Shown here: positions 54,438 to 64,000 of the stretch, one piece after another
How the letters are laid out: each line of letters opens with the position of its first letter
Position numbering within the stretch: position 1 is the stretch's first letter
Assembly (NCBI GenBank): GCA_010909165.1
Contig: MU008164.1
Location: 744,001-808,000 of the forward strand
Origin: Anthoceros angustus
Taxonomy: Eukaryota > Streptophyta > Anthocerotopsida > Anthocerotales > Anthocerotaceae
Length of the DNA: 64,000 nucleotides
Direction of reading: 5' to 3'
Made by a program: the position numbers and the translations under genes
Notes under the pieces: generated by a model
Databases searched by the model: none
Told to the model about the DNA's origin: nothing
What the model saw: the letters and a program-made list of their open reading frames with translations, nothing else

Positions 54438-56411
54438 AATTTGTGGGAGAAGGGAGCGTTCTGAGAAGCTAATACGCCGCTAACTTTAGGCAACAATCCC
54501 GACCAGCAAAGCGTTGCGACTGTAAGAACTCTGCTTTTGTTGATGTGGCAGCACAATGTTATCTGATGGGACCTCGTCCCGCAGCCTGTTCACACAGGAA
54601 GACCATGGCTAGGGCTTTCCGGCTCGCCCACTGCCCATGAGCACTCACCTCACCGCACGACGTGGCCGTCACATCGCTATCATTTCCTTTCAAACGGATC
54701 CTATCAGCGGGGCAGATTCTCACATTCGAAAAATCTTGGTCACGCTGCGCTGCTGCTGCTATAGCAGCAGCTGTGCATGTAGGATGCTGTCGTGCCCTGA
54801 GGCTCTGGATCTCTTTGCAGCGCACATATCTCGGTGCAAAATCAGCTGACTAGTACGTGCACAAGCATTTGTGCCTCCGGCTCAATATGAAAATTTGCTT
54901 GCCTGAGTTCTTTTCAAGGTTGGATAATACACACCCTCGAGATTCGCCTCCAGAATTTGGCCCCAGTTGAGCTTGGCTTGTCGGCGGTCTTGAACCGATG
55001 TGAAGAAGGTTTTGTGTTTTGCTACGATCTGTTTGGATTCTTCTTTGGCCTGGCCAGCTCCCCGAAGGCTAGATTGCATACGTTACTTCTTCTTGGCTGT
55101 TTGCAGGAACTTCAGCTGTGCGTAGCCAGTTGGAAAAGTTGAGACTCATGTGCCTGCAGATCAATTGGCCACCAGCGACTTTCAAACGTGATCATGTTTG
55201 AAGCGCATCTCTGGAAGCTTAGATCCAAGTTATCTACAGTTTGTGGTGAAATCGCCGGCGTCGCGTAATCTTTTCCTTTGAAGTGCTTGCGGATTCAACC
55301 TTGTACATGTATCTACTTAGTGATCAAGATGCAGAAGCTGTTTCTCAGAGCCTCGCAGAAGAGAATCGTCGACCAGCTTGCGGAAGACCTCTCTACTCTC
55401 GAACTTAGCAATATGCCTGACACAGTGGAGTCCGGCACCCTCCAAGTGAACAAGATATGCAGCAATTTATCTGCTGAGGATTGGCAACACCTGTGTGAGA
55501 GCACATCCCGATGTTCACCAGCAATGATCAATAAGTGCACGTCCATTATGACGCCTAGTAACACTGCTAGTTGCCACAAGAACCAGGTCTCTCAAGGCGC
55601 CGCAGGCACTGCACCTGGGACGGGCATCTTTTCAGCCATGCCTTCAGCTCAGAGTGGACGCCTGAGCTGTCCATAATGCGGCTGGCTCATCTTGCAACTG
55701 TGGCCTGTGATCCAGAACATCTCCAGTCACCATATCCAGGGTCAAGAAGGCTGTCTACCGCACTAAAGCCCGGAAAGGTGCGGACTAAAATTAGCTTGCA
55801 TCCTTGTCCAGAAAGGTTTGCAGTAGGGAAGCTTGCAAAGCGCATGCTCATCCTGCTCCATTAGTCACCCCAGCGTGTAAACCCTCCATTTCCTCTCACC
55901 ATGGGGATATGTACATAAAAGTGTTCCTGATAGTGCAATTTGATGACTGCAGGATCTCAAGAAACGCCGAACACCGAGAAAACTTCAATTCAAATCATTT
56001 GAGGCTCTGCAAATTATTCCAGACCTTGAGATGACAGGGGCAAGAAGCTGGCCAGCTACGTTGAATCTACTCTACAGCACAACTCAATTTCAAACGAAGA
56101 CCTGCAAATTGAATGCAGTGATCACATCTCTGCTGATAGTTCCATCTCACTAGCTCAAGGATCTGGAAAGGAGTGTGGTTCTGGAGGGCCATCAACAGGT
56201 TCATCTCTCCCGAGAAGCGCCACTGCGCAACGCTTGGAGAATCCGCTTCCAGATTCTCAAAGAAAGGACGAAGAAAGCCAGAGACGCGAGTGGAGCGATA
56301 CGCAAAAACCATCTTGAAATTTGTGGGAGAAGGGAGCGTTCCTGAGAAGCTAATACGCCTAACTTTAGGCAACAATCCCGACACCAGCAAAGCGTTGCGA
56401 CTGTAAGAACT
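52664..56411. repeat. Tandem duplication 2 (period 1874 bp)
   Basis: 52664-54537 is repeated as 54538-56411. The junction reads CTGCTTTTGTTGATGTGGC, where the parents share TGTTGAT. In the third copy CTGCTTTTG continues into TTCGGAGTGTGCAG, which is the ancestral continuation. This duplication overlaps the first one. Confidence 0.92.
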
Positions 56412-57137
56412 CTGCTTTTGTTCGGAGTGTGCAGTCATGTTTCCTACGAGGCTTTTCTCAGCAGGTATCTCCGACGTGCTTTCTGGTTGCAGATTGCTGG
56501 CTCATCGGAAATTGAAGCGTCTGGGTGAAGGTGGGAAAGGCAGTGCGTACGTTTATCTGGTAAACAGTCCACTCGGGTGCACCTTGCACCTGAGTAAGCA
56601 CATCTTTCCTATCAATTGAACTGTGAGGCAATTGTACATGTTTGATCTCGACAATGGCACGTCAAGAGGATTCTGACAATATGGCCGCATTGGCTGCATA
56701 CAGGCCACACCCACCGGGTTGGAAGAGATTGGGAAGATGACATCAGAGGACCAAGTGCTCTGCATGCCACCACAACCATGAAACCTTGTATACAGGAGTT
56801 GACAGACTGGCTTCCACTGCTTTGCTGCAGTGGGCACCACTTCTTTCCTGCGTATATGAAACTAAGTATGTCTTCTGTAAGCTCGAGGTGTATCTGACTG
56901 GAAAAAGGTAGCTGCTACTTTTCCCACAGGAGAGGAGGTACAAGAGTTTCAACCCTTTGCGAGTGGTTACAGGTTATCAGATTTCATACGCATAGTGGTG
57001 ATTGAGGCAATAATCGCCGCTCATCACCGGCCCAGAAAAGGTTATCTGTACCGCTCGCTTTAGCAGCCAGCGATTCGCTACCTCGTGACATTCACCAATA
57101 GAATGACAAGACTGACGCTACCGGTAGTTCAAAGTGT

Positions 57138-57146
57138 ATAAAAAGA
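57138..57146 (+). promoter_or_regulatory. TATA box of a candidate small gene
   Basis: TATAAAAAG, about 55 bases upstream of an ATG that opens a signal-peptide-like frame at 57198. The same motif recurs at 59068-59076 in the duplicated copy. Confidence 0.45.
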
Positions 57147-57197
57147 CTCCTCATATTACAGTAGTTAGGCTGTAAACAGTGTGTTTTCAAGAGTACC

Positions 57198-57599
57198 TTG
57201 GAAATGAAAGCATGTGCAATGAAATATTGCGGTTGGCTGGTCCTCTATCTATTGGACCTCCACTTGACTGCTACAATTGTTCTGAAAGGTGTCCATGTCA
57301 CGGCTGCTGAGAGCCTTATTTTCGAGCTTAGCAATATGCCTGACACAGTGGAGTCCGGCACCCTCCAAGTGAACAAGATATGCAGCAATTTATCTGCTGA
57401 GGATTGGCAACACCTGTGTGAGAGCACATCCCGATGTTCACCAGCAATGATCAATAAGTGCACGTCCATTATGACGCCTAGTAACACTGCTAGTTGCCAC
57501 AAGAACCAGGTCTCTCAAGGCGCCGCAGGCACTGCACCTGGGACGGGCATCTTTTCAGCCATGCCTTCAGCTCAGAGTGGACGCCTGAGCTGTCCATAA
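57198..57599 (+). CDS. Candidate small secreted protein, chimeric at the duplication junction
   Basis: 133 codons. The start gives a hydrophobic leader (MKYCGWLVLYLLDLHLTATI, then VTAAES) typical of a signal peptide. At codon 43-44 it crosses the tandem duplication junction into the repeat unit (NMPDTVESGTLQV, then five cysteines in ICSNL, HLCES, SRCSP, NKCTS and ASCHK). Upstream copies of that unit lack the leader. The combination is therefore a product of the duplication. I recognise no family. It may be a chance open frame. Confidence 0.3.
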   Translation: MEMKACAMKYCGWLVLYLLDLHLTATIVLKGVHVTAAESLIFELSNMPDTVESGTLQVNKICSNLSAEDWQHLCESTSRCSPAMINKCTSIMTPSNTASCHKNQVSQGAAGTAPGTGIFSAMPSAQSGRLSCP

Positions 57600-59128
57600 T
57601 GCGGCTGGCTCATCTTGCAACTGTGGCCTGTGATCCAGAACATCTCCAGTCACCATATCCAGGGTCAAGAAGGCTGTCTACCGCACTAAAGCCCGGAAAG
57701 GTGCGGACTAAAATTAGCTTGCATCCTTGTCCAGAAAAGGTTTGCAGTAGGGAAGCTTGCAAAGCGCATGCTCATCCTGCTCCATTAGTCACCCCAGCGT
57801 GTAAACCCTCCATTTCCTCTCACCATGGGGATATGTACATAAAAGTGTTCCTGATAGTGCAATTTGATGACTGCAGGATCTCAAGAAACGCCGAACACCG
57901 AGAAAACTTCAATTCAAATCATTTGAGGCTCTGCAAATTATTCCAGACCTTGAGATGACAGGGGCAAGAAGCTGGCCAGCTACGTTGAATCTACTCTACA
58001 GCACAACTCAATTTCAAACGAAGACCTGCAAATTCGAATGCAGTGATCACATCTCTGCTGATAGTTCCATCTCACTAGCTCAAGGATCTGGAAAGGAGTG
58101 TGGTTCTGGAGGGCCATCAACAGGTTCATCTCTCCCCGAGAAGCGCCACTGCGCAACGCTTGGAGAATCCGCTTCCAGATTCTCAAAGAAAGGACGAAGA
58201 AAGCCAGAGACGCGAGTGGAGCGATACGCAAAAACCATCTTGAAATTTGTGGGAGAAGGGAGCGTTCCTGAGAAGCTAATACGCCTAACTTTAGGCAACA
58301 ATCCCGACACCAGCAAAGCGTTGCGACTGTAAGAACTCTGCTTTTGTTCGGAGTGTGCAGTCATGTTTCCTGATGAGGCTTTTCTCAGCAGGTATCTCCG
58401 ACGTGCTTTCTGGTTGCAGATTGCTGGCTCATCGGAAATTGAAGCGTCTGGGTGAAGGTGGGAAAGGCAGTGCGTACGTTTATCTGGTAAACAGTCCACT
58501 GGGTGCACCTTGCACCTGAGTAAGCACATCTTTCCTATCAATTGAACTGTGAGGCAATTGTACATGTTTGATCTCGACAATGGCACGTCAAGAGGATTCT
58601 GACAATATGGCCGCATTGGCTGCATACAGGCCACACCCACCGGGTTGGAAGAGATTGGGAAGATGACATCAGAGGACCAAGTGCTCTGCATGCCACCACA
58701 ACCATGAAACCTTGTATACAGGGAGTTGACAGACTGGCTTCCACTGCTTTGCTGCAGTGGGCACCACTTCTTTCCCTGCGTATATGAAACTAAGTATGTC
58801 TTCTGTAAGCTCGAGGTGTATCTGACTGGAAAAAAGGTAGCTGCTACTTTTCCCACAGGAGAGGAGGTACAAGAGTTTCAACCCTTTGCGAGTGGTTACA
58901 GGTTATCAGATTTCATACGCATAGTGGTGATTGGAGGCAATAATCGCCGCTCATCACCGGCCCAGAAAAGGTTATCTGTACCGCTCGCTTTTAGCAGCCA
59001 GCGATTCGCTACCTCGTGACATTCACCAATAGAATGACAAGACTGACGCTACCGGTAGTTCAAAGTGTATAAAAAGACTCCTCATATTACAGTAGTTAGG
59101 CTGTAAACAGTGTGTTTTCAAGAGTACC

Positions 59129-59314
59129 TTGGAAATGAAAGCATGTGCAATGAAATATTGCGGTTGGCTGGTCCTCTATCTATTGGACCTCCACTTGACT
59201 GCTACAATTGTTCTGAAAGGTGTCCATGTCACGGCTGCTGAGAGCCTTATTTTCGAGCTTCACATCTTGAGCAAAATGGAGCTCAATGCGTCTAACAATA
59301 AATCAAACTCCTGA
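59129..59314 (+). CDS. Candidate small secreted protein, unrearranged 5' end
   Basis: 61 codons. It begins with the same leader as the 57198 frame but continues into HILSKMELNAS at the array edge. This is probably the ancestral arrangement, perhaps a first exon. A TATAAAAAG lies at 59068. No known family. Confidence 0.25.
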   Translation: MEMKACAMKYCGWLVLYLLDLHLTATIVLKGVHVTAAESLIFELHILSKMELNASNNKSNS

Positions 59315-59450
59315 GGGAAAACTGCCAAGCAGTCCTTTGGAAATACTGTCTCCTTTCATGCAAGGACATACCACGAATGGCACCGGTCCAACCCAGTACA
59401 AAAATAATCCCAGCCATTGGTGGGACAGTTGCGCTGTCACCTTTAGGAGG

Positions 59451-60820
59451 TTACAGGAGTTTAAGATTCCCTGTCACGTCGTCCACAACATCTCGAGGGC
59501 CTAGTGCAACTCACAACAAACAATTCAGGACGCAAAGGTCAAGGAACGAGAATGTCCAAATGATTCGTAACAATGAGCTCCGAGGGGAGATATGCTCACC
59601 AATGACGGCCATTACTGTTCGTGAATCTGAAAGAAAAACACTCAAACAGGATTCAGCGTGCTTGGATTGCGTCATTGTACATATAACAAGACGATGCATT
59701 TCCAAGACATACTTACTGGGGGCTATCTGAGTTCTGCCAGCATCCACCGTTATGTGTGTTGGCAACTTCATGATTTTTGCATCCTTCTGCATTCAGATTA
59801 GCAATTTGTATTGCGTCAACACGGAACCAGTATGTGGCATGAAAAGCCAAAAGCAAGATTAGGAGAGGTAACAAAATGTCAGCGGCTGACGAGTGACTTT
59901 ACAACTGACCTGCAACTGAAGCATCTCCTCCTCGCTTTCAACCTTGCAGACCACCTTCACCTGGGAGCTGGCTTCCCATCTGGCAGAAACCAGTTTCAAA
60001 ATGTCGCTTACAAATTCAAAGCATGCAACTTTAGAGGCGTAGGAAAACGGGGGGAACAAATACCTCTGCAGAGCTTTGGGTGCCCTGTTAAAAATCTTCT
60101 TGTACAATCCTAGAGTTGCATGACTGAGACGAAACGTGATCAGAGGAACATCCTACATGCTTTCACCGAAAAAAAAATGTGTAGACCGTACAGCTTTTAG
60201 ATCGACGTGTTCAGCAAAAAACAGGAGGCCCACCTGCATTGCGCTGCAATCTTGCCCTTCCCCATTTTCAAGTCATTTCTGACCACCAAGACCTGCAGCG
60301 CAAACCACAAGTCCGGTCTGTCACTTCCAAGAAAACAAATCCATCCAGACAGGCCGAAACTGCTGGGCTGTCCGCAATCTGCCAACCTTCTACACGAGCA
60401 GCTTCGCAACCCCTTTGACATTCAATTTCAGTTAAGCCCTCAGCTCACAGTCGCCTCAGATTGCAACACAACAGCAAGGGTGCACCAAGTGTATCTGCGT
60501 GACCGAATGCATGATGTGATCAAGAGGACCAACGCAGAGAACGAACAGCACTGTGTCTGCTCACAAACACCGAAACGGCAGCTCACCATTTTGAACTCCT
60601 CAAATTGGTCAGCAAGATCTTCCACTTCATGAGGCTCATCCTTCCCATGGTAAGGATTAAACTCCAACGGCGACAACTTGGACAGCTTTCCAGAAGAGGG
60701 ACGACGACGCACTCCCACGAAGTACCCGGCTGCCAGACAACCTGCTCCCACCACCAACAGCTCCCAAACAGTGGACTCCACCATTTCTCCAACCCTCCCG
60801 CTTCCGGCAGCTTGCGTCAC
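59451..60820 (-). CDS. PTH2: Peptidyl-tRNA hydrolase 2, seven exons, intact
   Basis: PTH2 (Bit1-type) enzymes cleave peptidyl-tRNA released from stalled ribosomes. Exons on the minus strand: 60587-60820, 60234-60292, 60064-60123, 59910-59979, 59717-59786, 59600-59626, 59451-59500. All introns are GT-AG, and the joined frame is open for 189 residues. Exon 1 has an N-terminal hydrophobic anchor (WELLVVGAGCLAAGYFVG), as in organelle-membrane-tethered members, and a DLADQFEEFKM linker. The catalytic fold is complete: VLVVRNDLKMGKGKIAAQ, QCSHA, KVVCKVESEEEM, THITVDAGRTQIAPN, and the C-terminal DDVTGNLKLL. No damage was seen. The first Met (60820) or the second at 60784 could start translation. Confidence 0.95.
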
Positions 60821-61240
60821 CCAATCAGCCCACGTTGCACCGCATCTTGCACCCGATGCCGTGTAGACCTCAGAGTTGTCTTCACACTTACATCTTCATT
60901 CGGTGTGGGAGATGGTCAACCCTAAGCACCGATTCCATCGTCTGCCATTTTTCCGAAGCACATATCACGTTTTTGTCATCGGCAGCTGCATCTGGCATTT
61001 CTCATCAACCGTGTTCATGCTTTCACTCCAATCTCAACCCCTTTCATGCTCATCACATCATCTGCTTTCCTGACTGGAAACACCAGATTTTCAAAGGTCT
61101 GATGTCCATAGCTGGAATTCGACAACCTCTTCGTTGTCAGAACTGCACATAGATATCCATGGCATGTAAAGTTTGTATTGGTAGACTTAATCTTTATAAA
61201 AAATAATAGGAAAGACTTTATAAATTTTCAGAGATGGAAT
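60821..61240. other. Upstream region of PTH2, nothing else recognised
   Basis: 5' flank of the minus-strand PTH2 gene and presumably its promoter. I saw no clear TATA box in PTH2 orientation near the start, and no repeat shared with other parts of the window. Confidence 0.4.
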
Positions 61241-61244
61241 TCCC

Positions 61245-61620
61245 ATTTAAATTGAGGCGGTGGGAACAACCCTCTGAAGGGCCAAGCCAAGGGGACTAGC
61301 CCCATGCGAAGTTACGTGCTGCTCCCAATATATTATAGTCAGAAATAGGGGAGGGCCCTGAAGGGTTGCTGCGTCCTTTGGGTTCCAAGCTTCTTAAAAT
61401 TTGCCTTTCCCAAGGCCCTCTACACAACGATGGATATTCGTTATTGCGTCCTCCGGTTCGAAGCCGTCTTGAAAATTGCATTGCCCAAGGCTATTTGCAG
61501 GGCGATGGATATATTCATTGCTGCAAGAATGCCACCGCACAAGATAGAGGGAGACCTAACTAGTTTGTGTGGATGTGGTAAGCTTTAGCACAATCCTTGA
61601 TAAACCTCAAAAAATATAAG
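61245..61620 (-). pseudogene. Relic of the non-LTR-like RT element 3' end
   Basis: This segment lines up, with many differences, to 39150-39480, the C-terminal coding end of the RT element. Shared stretches include a CTxTTTGCAGGGCGATGGA block, GATAGGGAAGGGCC / AATAGGGGAGGGCC and a CACTCCTTGATGAAA-like end. It is 5'-truncated in minus orientation, as expected for a non-LTR retroposition event. Confidence 0.55.
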
Positions 61621-61964
61621 TAATAATGAGTAGAAAGAAAGAATTAAATAGGTACCTAGGCCTAGGTAGTATGAAAAGTTTATTTCGCGAGCCAAGGGTT
61701 TTTTTATGTTAGATGTTATCAATTTGTCATATTATTAGTTCATCGAGATCCAAGGTGTTTTTCTCCTATATATGTATGTAATCACTGAATTAAATAGGAA
61801 GTGCAAAAGAGTAATTAGAGAGCAAAGGATATTTTATGTTAGATATTGGCAATTTTTTTCTATTACTAATTCCTCGAGATCCAAGGTGTTTTTCTTTTAT
61901 GTATGTGATCACTGGATGGACACTAGTCGCATAGAGTTCTTGTGTTATATGAAGTGGTGACATT

Positions 61965-63111
61965 ATGAAGTATAGAAATTGGTTTCTCCTTCATGTATTC
62001 TTCCTTATTAGTACATGTTTATTGCTCACGGTTCAAACTGGTGTTCAAGATGTGAATTATGCTTTATGTCACCATGTTGTGGAGTCTTGGGCGCAACGAG
62101 AGCATCTAAAGATGACTGAAGTTTTCGAACAGCCTCAAGAGTCTTTCAAGATGAAGGACTTGCTATTCTTCCTGCATATTCCTCGTACTGGCGGTCGTAC
62201 TTATGCACAATGTGCACTGCGATATTTTTTCACAAGAAAAGAGATATGTCCAAATTCCTACGACACGTGGCGTTTTGATGTTGATAAACCCAGTTGCAAG
62301 GTGATATCTACGCATGATGATTACAGTATCACTACAAGATTACCTCAAGGACGGACTTCGGTTATTGTGAATATGCGGGATCCGCTTCAGAGAGTGCTCA
62401 GTGCATATGAATTTGCTATTGAAGTTGGTGGACGGAATGCTGATTTGCCATTGCAAACAGGACGGGAACAACAAAGTGGAATTGCATCGACAAATGTGCA
62501 CAAGGATAATTCTACCACGAAGCACCTATAATGTGTGGCCTTGGAAGTATTTGGCTCCTTTTTCGTGAAGATATACGCAATGTGAAGCATCTCTCATGAC
62601 GCTGAAAAAGGTTTGGATGTAAATGAGCTTGTTGAGAGATCTATTCTAGAAAGTGTATCAAATGATGAGCATGCAAAACCTATTGGTAGTCCTTATGATA
62701 TGCCAGACATTGTTATGCCTCTTGATGAGTTTTTAAGGCACCCAATAGCTATGGAGCTTATACACAATGGTGCTACGTTTCAAGTAGCAGGGTTGTCCAA
62801 TAATTCCATTACGGTAGTGGAAATCGCCATCAGCGTGCGAATTCACTTGGAAGCTGACGTTCTCTACGTGGCTAAGAGGAAGCTGGATCAAATGTTATTT
62901 GTAGGCTTGACCGATCAACATGAAGATTCTTAAGGATGATTATGAAAATTATATCTCAAAACATGTTATCAAGTCAAGAACTGGGGAAAATGATCAAAAC
63001 TTGTTAAAGAATGATTCTGCCTACAAACAATTATGTTGGAGTGCACGTCGAGGAATCAATGGAAAAGTATAAGAAGTGTTTGAAGAATTTGAGATCTACA
63101 CATGATCAACG
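61965..63111 (+). pseudogene. TPST: Tyrosylprotein sulfotransferase copy 1, truncated and frame-broken
   Basis: Plant-type TPST transfers sulfate from PAPS to tyrosines of secreted peptide hormones in the Golgi. A signal peptide (NWFLLHVFFLISTCLLL) is followed by the 5'-phosphosulfate loop LLFFLHIPRTGGRTY, HDDYS and the 3'-phosphate-binding RDPLQRVLSAYEF. The frame is open to 62531, then shifts at TCTACCACGAAGC, where copy 2 has extra bases. Further conserved parts follow out of frame: PYDMPDIVMPL, IHNGATFQVAGLSNNS, VAKRKLDQMLFVGLTDQHE and MEKYKKCLKNLRS. The gene ends abruptly at STHDQR|V at the duplication junction, losing the C-terminal region and membrane anchor. No introns are visible over 1.15 kb. 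Confidence 0.88.
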
Positions 63112-63347
63112 TGTCATATTATTAGTTCATCGAGATCCAAGGTGTTTTCTCCTATATATGTATGTAATCACTGAATTAAATAGGAAGTGCAAAGAGTAAT
63201 TAGAGAGCAAAGGATATTTTATGTTAGATATTGGCAATTTTTCTATTACTAATTCCTCGAGATCCAAGGTGTTTTTCTTTTATGTATGTGATCACTTTGG
63301 ATGGACACTAGTCATAGAGTTCTTGTGTTATATGAAGTGGTGACATT

Positions 63348-64000
63348 ATGAAGTATAGAAATTGGTTTCTCCTTCATGTATTCTTCCTTATTAGTACATG
63401 TTTATTGCTCACGGTTCAAACTGGTGTTCAAGATGTGAATTATGCTTTATGTCACCATGTTGTGGAGTCTTGGGCGCAACGAGAGCATCTAAAGATGACT
63501 GAAGTTTTCGAACAGCCTCAAGAGTCTTTCAAGATGAAGGACTTGCTATTCTTCCTGCATATTCCTCGTACTGGCGGTCGTACTTATGCACAATGTGCCT
63601 TTGCGATATTTTTCACAAGAAAGAGATATGTCCAAATTCCTACGACACGTGGCGTTTGATGTTGATAAACCCGGTTGCAAGGTGATATCTACGCATGATG
63701 ATTACAGTATCACTACAAGATTACCTCAAGGACGGACTTCGGTTATTGTGAATATGCGGGATCCGCTTCAGAGAGTGCTCAGTGCATATGAATTTGCTAT
63801 TGAAGTTGGTGGACGGAATGCTGATTTGCCATTGCAAACAGGACGGGAACAACAAAGTGGAATTGCATCAGCAAATGTGCACAAGGATAATTCTACTACA
63901 GTAAGCACCTATAATGTGTGGCCTTGGAAGTATTTGGCTCCTTTTTTTCAGGAAGATATACGCAACAGGAAAGCTGTCTCTCATGACGCTGAAAAAGGTT
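63348..64000 (+). CDS. TPST: Tyrosylprotein sulfotransferase copy 2, partial at window edge
   Basis: Same start and signal peptide as copy 1. The PAPS loop HIPRTGGRTYAQC is intact, then the frame shifts near 63600 (CALRYFF of copy 1 becomes CAFAIFF), owing to homopolymer-length differences. Downstream it is better than copy 1: STTVSTYNVWPWKYLAPFF and EDIRNRKAVSHDAEKG stay in one frame up to the window end. Each copy is open where the other is broken. This copy may carry the true 3' end outside the window. Confidence 0.8.

Larger units (their letters stand above)
55404..59256. repeat. Tandem duplication 3 (period about 1.93 kb)
   Basis: 55404-57326 is repeated as 57327-59256. The junction joins TTTTCGAGCTTAGCAATATG, where the parents share CTTAGCA or GAGCTT-like bases. 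The right end at 59260 continues into unique sequence (CACATCTTGAGC). Single-base differences such as AGAAAGG versus AGAAAAGG change the apparent open frames between copies. Confidence 0.92.
61725..64000 (+). repeat. Tandem duplication of the sulfotransferase locus (period about 1.39 kb)
   Basis: 61725-63111 is repeated from 63112 to beyond the window. The junction at 63112 joins the gene body to upstream sequence through TGTCAT. Copies differ by small indels. The upstream part itself has two diverged tandem blocks (ATCGAGATCCAAGGTGTTTT near 61745 and CTCGAGATCCAAGGTGTTTT near 61875). Confidence 0.92.

Noticed and set aside
57494-57958. 154-codon plus-strand frame in the last array unit
   Set aside because: It exists only because of one extra A relative to the other copies, and no family resemblance was seen. 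It was not annotated separately.
58080-58856. 258-codon minus-strand open frame in the tandem array
   Set aside because: It is split into unrelated frames in the other near-identical copies of the unit, so it depends on single-base indels and shows no domain.
1-64000. CRISPR arrays, bacterial operons, ribosome binding sites
   Set aside because: Introns, LTR retrotransposons and PPR-DYW genes show plant nuclear DNA. The repeats present are tandem or inverted duplications without spacer structure.
1-64000. tRNA, rRNA or other structured RNA genes
   Set aside because: I scanned for tRNA-like A/B boxes and rRNA-conserved words by eye and found only the tRNA-complementary primer sites of the LTR elements.

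Overview
This is nuclear DNA of a land plant. The evidence is a PLS-class PPR protein with a C-terminal DYW deaminase domain, a plant-type tyrosylprotein sulfotransferase, an LRR receptor-like protein, intron-bearing genes and several Ty1/copia families. The lineage is uncertain. The mix of intronless DYW-PPR genes, very dense and rearranged retroelements and an intron-poor receptor-like protein would suit a seed-free plant (lycophyte, fern or bryophyte), but that is inference. Many paralogous copies in the window differ mainly by 1-3 base indels, so some frameshifts may be unpolished long-read errors and not real decay.

Region by region. 1-10.0 kb is a patchwork of direct and inverted copies of sequence that recurs at 10-26 kb: a 1.46 kb palindrome, inverted pieces of copia family A, direct pieces of copia family B (one 794 bp block present twice without a difference), and an inverted fragment of the 5' end of the receptor-like protein gene. 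10.05-23.63 kb is a copia element (family B) bounded by about 365 bp LTRs with a perfect 5 bp target duplication (GCGGC), a Met-tRNA primer site and a scrambled interior. A second copia (family A, 16.66-23.00 kb, target duplication GAAGC) sits inside its RNase H domain. A related uninterrupted copy at 25.5 kb preserves the empty site. Family A also carries an antisense segment with a BED-like zinc finger between RNase H and its 3' LTR. 23.6-26.1 kb holds a LINE-endonuclease-like fragment, a 1 kb AT-rich repeat and a third family B 3' end whose LTR lies about 160 bp upstream of the next gene.

26.3-29.85 kb encodes an LRR receptor-like protein (signal peptide, LRR N-cap, about two dozen LRRs, C-terminal membrane segment, no kinase) with one intron and one apparent frameshift. 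30.8-33.4 kb is a decayed DYW-PPR gene, 34.0-35.6 kb a possible unidentified multi-exon gene, and 36.3-38.5 kb an intact 722-residue DYW-PPR gene. Both PPR loci carry an N-terminal segment resembling the PDF motif of organellar single-strand DNA-binding (OSB) proteins. 39.1-49.2 kb is a minus-strand non-LTR-like reverse transcriptase element split by copia family C. Family C in turn contains a 542 bp TA-flanked MITE inside its RT and a possible 2.4 kb inverted-repeat-bounded block with an extremely GC-rich core.

49.8-59.3 kb is a stepped tandem array made by three overlapping duplications (about 2.34, 1.87 and 1.93 kb) of sequence I cannot assign to a known gene. 59.45-60.82 kb is an intact seven-exon peptidyl-tRNA hydrolase 2 gene. 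61.7-64.0 kb is a tandem duplication of a tyrosylprotein sulfotransferase gene: copy 1 is cut at the duplication junction and copy 2 runs off the window. The three recognisable host functions (organelle RNA editing, ribosome rescue, peptide-hormone sulfation) are not an operon or pathway. The layout is a gene-poor, transposon-rich plant region.
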